A stretch of DNA of 64,000 nt from Lateolabrax maculatus (lineage: Eukaryota > Chordata > Actinopteri > Acropomatiformes > Lateolabracidae). Of this stretch, positions 12,666-25,485 are shown piece by piece. The notes beneath the pieces were generated by a model. That model made no database searches and was not told the DNA's origin. It saw only the letters and a program-made list of their open reading frames with translations. Within the stretch, counting starts at the first letter, position 1; each line of letters starts with the position of its first letter. The DNA lies in the NCBI GenBank assembly GCA_031216445.1, contig CM062215.1, positions 2,636,001 through 2,700,000 of the forward strand, written 5' to 3'. A program made the position numbers and the translations under genes.

Positions 12666-13032
12666 TACAAAAGGCAGCTTTCCTCAACCATTTATCTCTT
12701 TTATATTATCAAAGTACCGTTTACTGTGGTGCTGATCTGCTCCACCGTGGATTTAAAGATTTTCTGGGATTCTGATGACAGCAGGTGGTGGCAAGCTGAT
12801 GAGAAAAAATATCACTTTTGACCATGTTTTTTTTTTCTCTCTTCGGGGTAGCAGAGGAAACGAATCAGCGGGGCTGATGGGAAATGTGGTCCTTATTTGA
12901 AGAAAACAGTGGCAACGATGACAATATCTGAACGTGATACACAACTCTCGAGGTCACCGGCGCTTCGGGAACAGTGTTTGTACACAAGCGAGGCTGTAAA
13001 GCTGTCAGCCTCGCTCTGCTTCAACCTCTGTG

Positions 13033-13040
<8 letters not shown>

Positions 13041-13065
<25 letters not shown>
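13041..13065 (+). repeat. (TG)n microsatellite
   Basis: Twenty-five bases of uninterrupted tg follow a gagtgtgag lead-in. Confidence 0.9.
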
Positions 13066-13287
13066 TCAGCCTTTTTACCCAACGTGAACCTGCCATTCGT
13101 CCCATGAAAAGTGAACTGGTGGAAACAGATTTGATAGATAGATGAAATGACCTTTGACCCCGTTTAACCCGACGGAGCGTGTCATCGAAGCCAGCTGCAG
13201 CACAAACGGCGGCCATGCTGTGTCCTCGTTTCACTTCTGTGTTTCAGTCGGGGGAAGGTGAACCGGGCATCGCTCACCGCTCATCTG

Positions 13288-13290
<3 letters not shown>

Positions 13291-13327
<37 letters not shown>
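13291..13327 (+). repeat. (CA)n microsatellite
   Basis: Thirty-seven bases of uninterrupted ca. It lies 225 bp after the (TG)n tract at 13041 in inverted sense. Confidence 0.9.
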
Positions 13328-13329
<2 letters not shown>

Positions 13330-16110
13330 ATATGATTAGCATCACCCGCCCTTTAAGAAAGTACACTGTGTTCACGAGAGAGAGTCGGAGCCCGAGTCAA
13401 CCAAATCACAGTCTGTGTGCGTAGTTAAACAGAACATGCGGCTCGATACCAGCAGCATCTGTATCTCCCCCGTCAAACATTCACGAGCGTGCAAATATCG
13501 ATGAGATCAAACCTTAATGATGCCAGGGGAAGTTTCGGCGGGAGAAGAACCGCAAAAATCAAGGTTACATGCAGATCAGTGCGGTGCGAAGTCGAGAGCC
13601 GGGTGTGGAAAAATCATAAATATGATAAATAAAAGGGAAGAGGATGAGGTGCATCCTCAGGCCAATACTGAGAGGAGTTTGCAATCCAGTCCAGCCATCA
13701 GGATTAGTGGTTTCAGACTATGTATTCTACTTTGTGAGGCAGTGTAGATTGATTAAAAGCCTCCTTCAGATATTTGTTTTATAGTCTATCAGGCCGCTTT
13801 TTAAAGCTGAAGCTCAAAGTGTGGATACGGCTGCGATTGGGTCATCTTTGGATTCTTTTGACAGCTTTTGAACTGAAGGGCTTCTGAGTTCTAGTGCAGC
13901 TTATAAAACCAACTTGAACTACCACTGAGGACACCAAGGTCGTGTCCTTGGTATCGTTTCTGGGAATTTGTGATTTAAGCCATGAGGGGCCAAGAGGAAC
14001 ACTTACACATGGTAGGTTTTGAAGTTAGTTTTAACCTAATTTTCTTAAACATTGACTGTTTTAAGCAAAAATAGATGTCATGAATTAAAATATATAACAT
14101 ATTTGGTATTTATGCACCAGAACTACATGCTTGCAGTGTGGACAAGGCTTTAAAAATGTCTTAAGGGTGATAAAACATAAAGAAAATATGATTGAACTGT
14201 TAAATTAATTAATTAAATCAGTAAAAACTCAGAACATCCCTTCACATCAAACTGCTTTTTTCTCCCTGATATCCAAATATTTTATGTGTTTGAATGATCT
14301 CTGTCTGCATTATGAGACTCTTGAATATATAAATTATAAATCCAGTATTAAAGGTCATCAAAAAACCATAAAGACATTCTTGTACGTTCTTCTCTGCCTT
14401 TATTGAAGATTTTGCAGTGCTGTGAAAAAGTCCGAAACAGACATTTTCTTGTATGAAAGCGTGACAGATTATTAACTGAAATAATCCAGAGCAGCACTGA
14501 GCCCCCCCGAGGTGCTGCAGGAGCAAATCAATGAGGCATCTGTGATGGGTGGAGCCTAATGGAATAACCCAATGACCTACATGCCCTCCCCCCACCTTCC
14601 CACCCACACCCGTGCCAGGTTTCTACATAAGAAGATCACTGTGGTTTAATAGCATGAAGCGATAGTTAGATCAGATACCGTGTTGGCAGCAGCTCTCTCC
14701 GTCTCTCTCCGGCGTTATCAAGCAGCGTGTTTGGAGCGGTGATGACAGCGCTGGCACAAACAGGGAGTGCTGGAAGCTGGCCTCAGACCAGCGGTGCTGA
14801 GAGTGTGTGTTGGTGCGTGGCGCCTGTCTGGCTTTTGGCTGGAGCTCGAGGTTGAAGCCAGTTGGAATCAGGGAAATATAAGTGCAGATGCCAAATGTGG
14901 ACATCTATATATACATTTTTAGAGGAACAAAACACGGCTGTAGCTGCAAGCTTGCAATGTGAATCTTTAATGATGTTAATGCAACAAATGATCACTCTGC
15001 AGTTTGCATATTCAGCCTGCATCCCCTGTTTTCCCTGAATTTGGCTTTTCAGTCATACTCTGATGTTTTCGGGGCATATTTCACCTCCTGTGGGCGTATC
15101 ATGTGAGCTCGCCAACAACAACCTGGAGGCAAGTGAAGGACAAAGGAGCTGAACGTTCAGAAACACACCGATCAACAGTCTCACATTCAATTTGGAGGCT
15201 TTAAGGACGTCAGTTGGCTCAGACACATGACAGATGACAGCTCATCAATATGACTGACAGCTGGGGGCGGGGCGATCAGTACAATCCCAGTCTCAAAGGG
15301 AAACTCTGCACATTTACATACACACAAAAAAAAACAAAGAAAAGGTGACGTGCAGAAATCAGGCTACATAACTTATATTTAGACTTCTAGAGGCTACTCA
15401 GTGTCAGTTTCAGTTAAAGTCAGGCTTTGGATTAACTTCCTCTGAACACAAAAATGCATCACTGCATGTGCAGATCTTTCCTTTCATCTGCCTTTCTGCT
15501 GTCTCCAGCGTGAAGTCTATGTCGTGCACATATGTGAATGTAACTGATTAAAAACCCCGTTCTGCGTACAAGTCTGTGAACTTCTCAAGGACAACTCACG
15601 CTGCAGTTATCAGGTTTTCTGTAAACCAGATTTCTCACATACAGATTATTTAAGCACCTGTGAACATTTAGCCACTTTGTCTGCCTTTAAATATATTATG
15701 CAAATACATATTTTTACTTTGTCTTATCCAGGATTTTGTAACAGCAGGAGTTAATTTTCCATTAGAGACAAACAAAACTCATTTACAGTACTTTACAGTA
15801 TGTTTTTTTCTTTTAATTCATTCATGCCACAGTAAATGAAGAGTAATTTGCAACCACAGCGAAATAACATTAAATAACTAACAAAACACAAAAATCACTA
15901 GACAGAACAAAGAAGCAAGACAATTACCATGACCTAAATAGGAACCAAATATGGACACGATGACGAGAAGGGTCAAATATCCAGCGTGAGAATGACGTAT
16001 GATGTACAGAAACCTTTTAAAATGTTATTAAAAGTTTATTAAAGTCTAAATTGGACCTCACAAAGATAGTACAAAGTACAACATCACACACACACACACC
16101 TTTCCCCTGC
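13328..16110. other. Intergenic, no gene visible
   Basis: Ordinary sequence. A compact low-repeat patch at about 14460-14600 (attattaactgaaataatcc and caaatcaatgaggcatctgt words) has enhancer-like texture. Confidence 0.3.
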
Positions 16111-16177
16111 TGAAGTGTTTTGATCTCAGTAATCAGGTTGGCCGGAGGGAAGGAATCCCACAGCTATATTTATGACC

Positions 16178-16178
<1 letters not shown>

Positions 16179-16222
<44 letters not shown>

Positions 16223-16231
16223 GACAGCCAA

Positions 16232-16267
<36 letters not shown>
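16179..16267. repeat. (AC)n and (TG)n arrays in inverted pair, 14-bp spacer
   Basis: (AC)n runs from 16179 to 16219, then gaggacagccaaca, then (TG)n from 16234 to 16267. The second array is the reverse complement of the first, so each strand could fold into a stem of about 33 bp with a short loop. Both arrays are also Z-DNA-prone alternating purine-pyrimidine tracts. Confidence 0.85.
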
Positions 16268-16269
<2 letters not shown>

Positions 16270-16324
16270 CCAAGCAGTTGGAAGCGGTTTCAACCGGTCA
16301 CGCTCTGTCAGCACGCCGCCGCGA

Positions 16325-16337
16325 TGACCTTTGACCT
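16325..16337 (-). promoter_or_regulatory. Perfect DR1 nuclear-receptor site
   Basis: TGACCTTTGACCT is the reverse complement of AGGTCAAAGGTCA, an ideal DR1 for HNF4, COUP-TF or RXR heterodimers. Function in place is unknown. Confidence 0.45.
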
Positions 16338-16577
16338 TTCTGATGAGATTGTCCGCGACAGTGTTGTTGTGTAAACTTCAAGTAAAAATCACTTGAAGGG
16401 GAAGAAAGACGGAAAAATAACGTGTTCAACAAAGAAGCAAAAGGCCTTTGAGCGCTTATCGAATGGCACTGTAAAAGAAAATAATTGTTAAAATCATTCA
16501 AATAAATCACACTAAATATTCAAAAATCATTCACCCTGGAGTAGAAACATGCAAAATGTCCATCATGCTCATGCAAA

Positions 16578-16600
16578 GTGTGTGTGTGTGTGTGTGTGTG
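16578..16600 (+). repeat. (GT)n microsatellite
   Basis: About 11 uninterrupted dinucleotide units between caaa and cagctg. Confidence 0.85.
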
Positions 16601-17759
16601 CAGCTGTCCACCACCGGTGCTGGTGCAGTTGCCTTGTGGTCTGCGGGGTGTAATCAGCCCGACCCATCAGCCCGCTGCGAATGCCCCGTGCTTATCGCCA
16701 TATTTTGCAGTGTATTAAGTCGACCGCAGGCGTTTTCACACTGTGGCTTTCTCACGTTTGCATGCCTTCACCTGCAGTCTCAGCCTGTCAGCGTCTCTCC
16801 TCTTCTGACTCACTTGTTTTGGCCTCAGCTGTCAGCGCAAATCCAATCTGAACTTTTTTTTCTGTCTAAAAGCTTAATGGTAAAATATAGAAAATACTGT
16901 CTGGTTCATTTTTTGTCCCGAGCACCGGCCGCGGCCTGAAGTTCCCACCTGGTCTCAACAGCCTTGGGACAATTCTCAATTTGGTCCCTTGTGTAATCAA
17001 CATGCACAATGTAGAAGGTGACAAACATATTCAGTTTTTAAATAAATAGAAGGTACTATGGAGGTAAAGTAACAGCCTTCTAAATGCACCTTTATTAAAA
17101 GCACGGATATTGCACAATACTTTATATAAAGTCTGAAATTATTCCTTGTGAAAAACTGTTTGACATCCAATGTTAAATGTGATATTACATCGTGCACAAG
17201 AGAAGAAGGTGATTAAATCCCTGCAAACTCAATGCTAATGACAAGCTGTAGTTTTAAATGTAGAAAAATGGAAACTTTTTGACAAGGAGTTCAACTTTGT
17301 CAGTGCAGCCACCCGTACAATACAAGTGCTTCTAAAAGTCCTTGGGGCAAGGTTTAGAGCTACTTAACAGTGTCGTTTCTTTTTCAATGTCCTGAAAAAC
17401 TTCCTTCCTCGAGGCCATTATACTTGACTTCTTCTTCAAATACGCTATAAGTGTGAATCATTATATTATTCTTATTAACTGGCAGTACAGTAGCTCTTTC
17501 TTAAACCTGGAGCCTAATTATTTTATAATCTACAAGGTTATTCCTTTCCATCTGTTTTCTATAGAGCCGGCAGTAAGTAGGAAGACCTTACATTTTTTAA
17601 GTTGTTAAAAACTTTGTTAAAACATGTCATTTCAATAAATATTGAAGAACAGACAGAAAACGATGTATATAATAGAAAACGCTACTGTAGAAAAGAAGCA
17701 CATGCTTTGAAAGGAAAACATTATTAAGGCAACACTCCCCGGAGAGTTACAGTTTTAAA
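16601..17759. other. Intergenic, no gene visible
   Basis: Nothing recognised beyond short AT-rich stretches. Confidence 0.4.
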
Positions 17760-18065
17760 AAAAAAAGAATTTATTATTCAAATCTATTTCTTCTTGAAGA
17801 CAGATTGAGGCCAGCCTGGAGTCTCTATCATCCTCCGCTCCAAACAAATCATCAGCAGGGGAAAAAACCACGAGCCGCGTTTCATCTTTGTTATTCTGTT
17901 GCCTCTCGCATAATTGACGGATATTAACTTCCCATCAAGATAGTCTAATTATAATCAATCCTCCAATAAGAGTCACAATTAAGGGAGCAATTTGACTGGT
18001 TAAAGTTTAACCCCGGAGCCTAATGGAGACGCGCACTCAAACAAATTCGTCAAGTTGACAATGTG
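17760..18065. promoter_or_regulatory. Candidate enhancer segment
   Basis: A 300-bp low-repeat block with closely packed homeodomain-like cores: cataattgacgg, gtctaattataatcaatcc, cacaattaagggagc and gagcctaatgg, plus CpG preserved in otherwise CpG-poor DNA. It resembles ancient conserved non-coding elements. No frame is open through it. Confidence 0.35.
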
Positions 18066-18479
18066 TCAAAGTAAACATCTGGAGAAGGCGTTTTGATTCA
18101 ACGTGTGCGTTCATAATGACCTTGAATGCACTTGTTTCACACATTAAGTTGATGCTCTCAGCTGGAGTTATTGATCATGTGTTTACACGGTGAACCGCAT
18201 CTTTCTCTGCTCTGATTTCATGGGAAGAGCCATCAGTTATTGCTTTGAAATGGCCTTTTCTCAGTGGTGCACTGCTTAAAAGAGTTAAGATTAAGGCGGC
18301 TGATGATATTTAGGTCGTCAGTTTTTGGGACATCAATGTCTACAGTCGCACAGTAAAGTTCAAATTTGGAGCTCAAGAAGCATTTTTCCTTCAGTGAGGT
18401 TGTCCTCAGCAGAAAAGAGAAAACTTTTTGCAGTTTAAACTCTTTAAACGATCTGAGTTTGTGTGTTTTGGTTGTGCGA

Positions 18480-18990
18480 GTCATGACCGTCCTTACTCAG
18501 AAGCAAAGGTGCAAATAGTGACGTTATTATAGTGCCAGGAAACGTCTCAGGGAGGGCGTCAGGTTACCGAGTACTTGTCGTTGCCTAAACTGAACCACTG
18601 AGGTGGCAGATCAGGAAACACGTGAATCATTTCTGTAACGGTCACATGGGTCATTTTGGATGGGAAGCGCCCACAGAAGCAACAACCAACGATTCAGCCA
18701 ACGTTTCTGAACAAGAAAACAAGATGAGGAGTTTACAGATGTTTGCAGACTGTGAGGTACAATCGTTCTAATAGTTGTTGAGATTTTTCAGTCTGGACCG
18801 AAGTGTCGGACCAAGACACTGACGTCTCTACATCCGTGAAACTCACATAATATCCACGACTTCATTAATGCACCTCCACTGACACCTGGGAGTTGCCCAG
18901 TGCAACCACAGTGTGGTACTGTTTGATACAGAAGGGTTAAATGCCTTGCGTTTCCCCAAGCTGATCTAGTCACATGAACCAGCAACCTTT
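18480..18990. repeat. Possible old interspersed repeat, family unknown
   Basis: Words such as cgttgcctaaactgaacc and gttgttgagatttttcagtc followed by tggaccgaagtgtcggacc resemble text seen repeatedly in fish genomes. No terminal repeats or coding sequence are visible. This is recognition from memory only. Confidence 0.25.
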
Positions 18991-19809
18991 GTCTCACAGG
19001 AGAACGCGCTTGCTGAATTTTGATTCTTCAAGATTTCCCTTTGATGTTTGTGACTATAAATCCTATTTTCACATTTGCTGAAGGACATTTTCTCTCTGAC
19101 ACATATGATAAATAATGCGGCCTTTTGAAGTAAATCCTGCAATGTAGCTTGGCAACCCGACGTCTCGAGTACCTGTAAATCCTCGCTTCAATGAAACTGG
19201 AAGGAATAAAAGACAGTGGCCAGGTTTCATGTCAAAGGCTCCCCACTCACTCAATCAATGCCCCGAGCCCAAATGAAAGATGAAAGGCCGAGAGAGAGAG
19301 CGAGAAGCTTTTTTAGCCAACAAAAGGATCCCCGTGCTCCCAGACACTCCAGCAAACATCGATCTGTACCACCGAGCTAAAACCCCCCTCCCGACCTCCA
19401 CAAATGGATCTGATCGAACCCACAAACTCAGCTTAAAGTCGCATGTTTTATTCATCATTTGGTGCTGCCATCCCTCTGTTTGTCACTACTTTAGTCAATG
19501 CTTTTATTAGTGGTGATGAGGAGTGGAGTCGTATTTATGGTGATGGAGGAATGTAAAGAAAAAACTCTTTAATACTTAAACAGGGTCTTAAAAACACCCA
19601 CTGGCGAAGCACCGACAAGGATAAAGTAAGAAATGATTTGTAGAAAACGGCACAGATGCCAATTTCCACATATCTTTCTTTACAGAACTATTGCTGTCAC
19701 TTTTCATGTGTACAAACATACAAACGAGTGATTTTCGAGCATTTCTCGGCCCCCTTACGTGTACGATTAAGGATATACATACAGTAAAAGCACAAGAGTG
19801 ATGTGATAG

Positions 19810-20068
19810 CAGTGGTGGAAGAGGTACTCCTATATTTTACTTAAGTAAAAGTAGCAATAGTACTCTGTAACAAGCAAACGTCCCGTATTCAAGATTTCAC
19901 ATCAGTAAAAGTACAAAAGCTGTCAGTAAAGTAAATGTAGTGGAGTAAAATGTACAATATCTAGAGTAGAAGTAGAACGTGGCGTGAAAAGTAAAGACTC
20001 CAGTAGAGTACAATTATCAAAAATTTGTACTTAAGTACAGTTGTTGAGTAAAAGTACTTTCACCATTG
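19810..20068. mobile_element. hAT-type MITE, complete, with target-site duplication
   Basis: The left end CAGTGGTGGAAGAGGTACT is matched in inverted form by the right end AGTACTTTCACCATTG. The interior is full of the aagtaaaagta / gtggagtaaaa words typical of the abundant fish hAT MITE family with CAGTGGTGG termini. Eight bases before it (tgtgatag, 19802-19809) and after it (tgtgatgg, 20069-20076) match at 7 of 8 positions, which is the 8-bp target duplication expected of hAT elements. There is no coding capacity. It is shorter than longer family members, so it is internally deleted. Confidence 0.85.
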
Positions 20069-20076
20069 TGTGATGG

Positions 20077-22299
20077 TATACATTACAGATACAGAGAGCA
20101 GTACAAGGTGAAAGTGGTGGTGTGCCTTAAAAGACGAAGACTGCAAGTTAATGTCAGTAATTAAAGTTCCCCAAAAAAAGATTTTGCAAATGATTAATGA
20201 GAAGGAAAATGCATTCAGGTGTTTGTTAGACTTTAAAGGTACACACAATAATTTTTGGTTCAAAATGCTAAATGTCAGCAAAACGTGAAGGCTGCGAGTT
20301 TGAACATCTCAGACACACTTTAAACCTTTAAGTCTTTAACCTTGAACTGATTCTGCATGTCATTGAAATTACTGTGTGATATTTCTACTATTTATTTCTG
20401 ATACAGGATTTCGTGTTATGATAACACAAGTATCTCAGTTAAATGAGGGCACCATAAATTAACTTTTGGCAAGTTCAACAGTTCAGGTTTTTTCCTGAAA
20501 AATCTAAAAGCAAACATGTGAAACGTCCTGAAAATTAAAAGGTGAAAAGGAAATCAAAACAGGACTGTAATACAAGTGGAGAAATAGGTGAAACAGCCTC
20601 GTGACGGGTTAAGTTAAGTAAGGGTTTGTGTGGCTCGTCCTCCACGGCGGCTCGTCAGATAACAAGGTCCTTCCCAGAGGGCAGCAGGACGCGAGGAAAT
20701 GGAAATGAAAAGTCTGAGGCCGAGAGCTGCAAGGACACATGAGATATGTTTCTCAGCAATGATGCATAACATTCACAGCTGGGAGAAAAGAGGAGGGGGG
20801 GTAGATATATTACAGAGGAGGGGGAGATTTAATAATATGGTGCCCAAAGAAGACCTGAGTTTCACTCCTAATCGACCTGTACACTGTAATTACACTGCTT
20901 TTTAAGGGGCAGGATGTCATTTAGAGTTACAGCGGCAGATTTAATTTGCTTTACGTCTTGTTTAAAGGAAAATACGATTGTAAGAAGATTGAAGCTCCCT
21001 TATTTGTACACTACATATGAAACCAGAAAGCAGCTTGTGCATGCCCTGCAGAGACCTGGTGTACTGTCAAACCCTGTTTACAAGCAGCAGGGCAGTAATC
21101 AGATTTTGACCCTGACCATATTGTGAACCAGGCCGGCATACTTTCGGTGTATCAGTAATATAAAAAGGTGCTTGGGGTTTGTTTGTTATTTTGAGCATTG
21201 GGACTGATGCTGCACTGAGAGGACAGGCTGTTCAGCTGTAGAAACCAACTTATTTACACTCTCCATGAAACAGGGGATGGATTTCCCAAGAAAATAAGGC
21301 CCACTGCCTCTAAAAGCCTTCATCATCGTGGCTTCACAGACACATGAATAAAACTCGTGTGACATGTCTGTAACATCTGTCTCCTTGTTGCAGCTGATCA
21401 AAAATCTTCTTTTTAAGTGACACGAAAAGCAAAGTGGCCTCTGCAGAAGGGAGAAACACGAGAAAAAGGCCAAGAAGTCGTGTTCGTGCATCAGGCTGCG
21501 TTCGCCAGGTGTATCGAAGCTCTTGCCCCAGTTACAAAAGCTGGATTTCTTTTTCACATGACATTTAAAAAATCAGGTTACTGCAGAAAGATCCCAGCGA
21601 GGCGGTACCTTAGCTGCGTGGAAGCTCTGAATGTCGTGTGACCGTAACCCCTGATATTTCTACACATACTTTTAATATAAATTAATATCAGTGAAAGGTC
21701 CATTCATGTGAGTGAGGCTGTCTCCCCAGAGTCACTGATTATATAGATCGTCCAACACACACATCCTCCAGTATGGCTGCCTGTCAATCACCGTCTTCTT
21801 CTTCTTCTTCTTCTTCCTCCGTCTCTTCCAGACACGACGCGAGGCATTCGGACAGAGAGTGAAATACAATTACTTTTCATTGCACCATGTGTTGATTGTA
21901 AAATGAGCGCACATGGAAGGCATCAGATTTTCACAGCATCTGTCTGCCCGTGAAACTGAATCCAGGCAGTCTGGTTGGAAGTGTGTCAAAATTAATTTTC
22001 CGATACGTATGTCTGCTCTGCCTTTTTCTTGTCTCATTTGTACTGTGTGATTTACTGTTCTTAAATCGCTGCGTTTTTCCCTTTCTCAGCAGATGCAGTT
22101 TACCCACGTTGCCCAATTTGTCGTTGATCAATTTTCCATTTTTCTGAGCATCTTGTCCTCGTTGGATTAAAAGTTTACATCGACTCTTTTAATTAGGTGG
22201 ATCTGCTAAGAGGAATTGTGTGATACTATTGAACGCTCCATAACTTCTACAACAAATGGACTTTGTGGTAAAATTGTTTTCCCAACTGCTGTTTCCTTA
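20077..22299. other. Intergenic, no gene visible
   Basis: Mixed composition. A patch at 20640-20790 has enhancer-like texture. The 123-codon minus-strand frame at 21186-21557 shows no recognisable domain or splice context. Confidence 0.35.
21794..21818 (+). repeat. (TCT)n trinucleotide repeat
   Basis: Eight tct/ctt units in a row. Confidence 0.85.
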
Positions 22300-22575
22300 G
22301 AGATAGGGTGAGGAGCCAGCTGGGGTGGTCCGGGCATCCGATCAGGATGCCTCCCTTCCTTTTGGATGCTTTTCCGGGCACGTCCGACTGGGAGGAGACC
22401 CCGGGGTGGACCCAGAACACGCTGGAGGGATCATGTATCTCATCTGGCCTGGGAACGCCCCGGGATCCCTCAGGAGGAGCTGGAAAACGCTGCTGGGCAG
22501 AGGGACGTCTGGGATACCCCGCTTAGCCTGTGGCACCGCGACAGGGCTCCGGATTACCAGGAAGAAAATGGATGT
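22300..22575 (+). mobile_element. LINE 3' end (Rex1/L2-like), truncated
   Basis: The segment has aggatgcctcccttcctttt, gacccagaacacgctggagg, catctggcctgggaacgccc and ctggaaaacgctgctgggca, and ends gaagaaaatggatg, the start of the usual (ATGG)n tail. The translated piece RRPRGGPRTRWRDHVSHLAWERPGIPQEELENAAG resembles, split here as RGGPRTRWRDH and LAWERPGIPQEELE, the extreme C-terminus of a common fish non-LTR reverse transcriptase. From memory of the consensus, about 70 bp between two gagc-type repeats is missing near 22312. The clade name is uncertain. It is 5'-truncated, as is normal for LINEs. Confidence 0.75.
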
Positions 22576-23282
22576 TTCCATCATAAAGAAATGAACTGTC
22601 AGTCTCAAGAAGTCATTCATTTTTGGGGCACATGCAAGAAAATCAGTTTTGCGTGAACTCTTTTTCTTTTGGCTCAAGAATGAAGCTGTTCAGCTTTTCT
22701 TTCTATTTTCTCACAAACTATTGCACTTACCTGAAGGTCAGGAATTTGGCTCATCTTCCTTGACCATCATTATGTGTATTTTAAATGTAGAGGACTGTGC
22801 AGACGAGCCTCTCTCTCATCTTTGTGAGAGTCCTGGGACACTCGGGGACAAAGCGAAAGCTGTAAACACGGGTAGGTTTTTTTTTTTTTTGTAGTTGAAC
22901 CTGATCCGGCTGTAAATACATGAAATGAAAACAAGGCTGTAAAATGCAAATACAGCACAGTCTGTGTTTCCCAGCAGGAAAGGGATTAACTGGAGGACAC
23001 ATGAGGACGCAGTTTCATCTGTTTACCAAGGAGCAAAAATCTGTGTTAAAATTAACTTTCAACTAACCGCTCCAGCGCACCATGAGGGGGAAATGCTGCC
23101 GTTGTCACTCTTTGCTGGTGAAGAAATGTCATTTTCACACAATTTGTGTCCACACACATTTCTAAAATGCACTGAGTTCATGCTAATTGCATCTTTTATG
23201 AGCCCTTGTTGCGTTACTTGCTCCAATGAATGAACGAATACAGCGTGTGGCCCAACACAAATGTAGAAAAGAAAGCTGTGCT

Positions 23283-23415
23283 TCAAAGTAACGAGTAACA
23301 GGAACCTTCAAAGAAATGTAGTGGACTCAAATGTACAATATTCGTATTTCAAATGTAGCACAGTAAAAAAGTTGAAGTACAGATACTACAGATACTATGT
23401 TAGTATAGTATTCAA
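23283..23415. mobile_element. hAT-type MITE fragment
   Basis: It contains agtaacgagtaac, aaatgtagtggactcaaatgtac and gttgaagtacagatac, which are diverged forms of the CAGTGGTGG family interior. No terminal repeats or target duplication are visible. Confidence 0.5.
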
Positions 23416-25312
23416 ATTTGCGACTGTCCCTCTGGACATTGGAGGGTTGCAGGTTGAACCATCAGGCGCCAGATCACCGGCTTCGTCCTCCTCAACAATC
23501 CTCCTCATCTGCCTGGAGTGCCCTCGGCGCTCGGCCAGCATTAATTGCGTTTGGAGTCGAGTCAGAGCTTCGTCTCCAAGCTAAAGAGCAGCGCAGCAGT
23601 CTGCCTCGCAGCGCCCAGACTTCCCTCTCTCTCTCTATTTCTTTTTGTCTCTCTTATGTAATTAAGCAAATGTGGTTACCATGAAATGACTCCCTGAGCT
23701 CCCAAAATAGGAAGGAGGTGTTAATCGAGGAAATGTACATAAGCTGTGGAAAAGGCGCTGCCGAGAATAGGATTAACACATCAAAACGGTATTGTCGGGG
23801 CCATAACACCTCATCTGCAGATGATATTTCTCCACAGGATGAGGAACAGAAGGTGTTTAGTTCCTTTTTTCTCACTGACATCTGTGTAGTTGATGTGTTT
23901 GACATCACACAAAGAGGTTTTCAGGGCATTAAAGCTGTGTAAGCTTTCACTTCTGGCCGCACAAAGAGAAGAAAAGGGCCTACACAGCAGTTTCATGGTC
24001 TCAGATCCAGACTGCCTGAAGCTATGATGCAACTGGTTTTTAAGCGCCATACCCGAGGGCCATTTGTTGGAGCAGGTGACGCAACAAGAGCTCATACAAA
24101 AAGAAACATGCAATGAGCACGAAATGTGTTATGTGAAGATGACGTTCCTTCACCGTCAAAGAGCGACAACAGCAGCGTTTTCCAGACTTTGCTCCTTAGT
24201 AAACAGATGAAAACGTCCTTCCCACTGGAAACTGTGCTGTCATGAGTTGGGAAGGAAAAACGATCACAGTAAACTACCACCCTGTCGCTCAAGGTCAAAG
24301 TGCTCGCTGCATTTTTTTTTAACAGTTCGGTTTGAACTTGCTCCCTTGTATTGGAGGAATAAGGACTTTCTGTACTTTGACTCAAATAATGGAGTCAGAT
24401 ATCCAGATTTTATCACGAAAAAACAGCGTCTGACGCTGCTCGATCTCATTAATCTGTCAGTCATCTCTCTGGTCAGCTAACTTCCTCTCAACCTGCCTCA
24501 ACTACTTCTGTTTCAGTTACTGATTTCCTTCATCTCCCAGGACGACCCAATCCCCTTTCCCAAAACCAAAATCTGTCTTGTAAAGCTGCATTGGATGCCC
24601 AGTCTATTTCCTGCTCTTGTGCATAAAGAAATTGATCTCTGTACTTCTTATTCGATGGATTCCTCTCTGTTGGATTGCTGGTTTCTGGTGGGGCGTGTAA
24701 GAAGAACACAGTATGGAGCGTCCATCCTTAAACCTTTTATAGACGTTGATAAAAAACCTGAAAGCAAAAATCAGGGAAAAAATCTTCACAGTGAACTGAT
24801 AACTTCTAAAAAACATTTTCTGCTCTCAGAATTAGTGGAGCAGCTGGAAATATATAAAAGGGATGTCACATAATCTGCAGTACATTTAGCCAATTATCCA
24901 CAAAAAAATCAACCTTTCCTGGATGGACTCATTACATCATAACAATTAACTTGACTCTTAAGACTGAATAACAGACTGAATGTGAGTTCAAGGTAGATAT
25001 TTTGTGGATGTAAAAGTCTAAAAACAAACCAGGATCAGAAGAGAAGAAGAGAAAACTTTAAAGAGGAATTTAAAGCTTTGTTTTAAAGTCTTCAGGGCTT
25101 CTTACAGATTCTGTAGCGACCAAGAAGAAGCATCATTCACATTAAAACACATCAAAGGAAGGGTGTTCAATATTTTAAAATACAAATACACAAAAAGGAG
25201 TCAGTTGCAACAAAGAAAAGTAAAAGTACTGGTACTGCCTCCATCCGTCGGCTCCATGCTGAGAGCTGCAGCCAGTCAGAAAGACGACTTCTCAAATACA
25301 TTATCTGTCTGC
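23416..25312. other. Intergenic, no gene visible
   Basis: Short open frames on both strands have no recognisable domains. A direct word ggagggttgcaggttgaacc at 23441-23460 resembles a tRNA-type B box, but no SINE body follows. Confidence 0.35.
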
Positions 25313-25442
25313 AGGAACACACACACACATAAAGCACATACTGCATTCAATCTGTCTTTTCCTGGAAGGATTTGCACACACACACATGCACACACATTAT
25401 GTTTAAGTATAATGCATTCACCCTCCCCTTTGCCTGGTCTGT

Positions 25443-25483
<41 letters not shown>
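25313..25483 (+). repeat. Cluster of three CA-rich microsatellites
   Basis: Short ca runs at about 25313-25328 and 25375-25396 precede a long (CA)n at 25446-25483 (38 bp). Confidence 0.85.
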
Positions 25484-25485
<2 letters not shown>

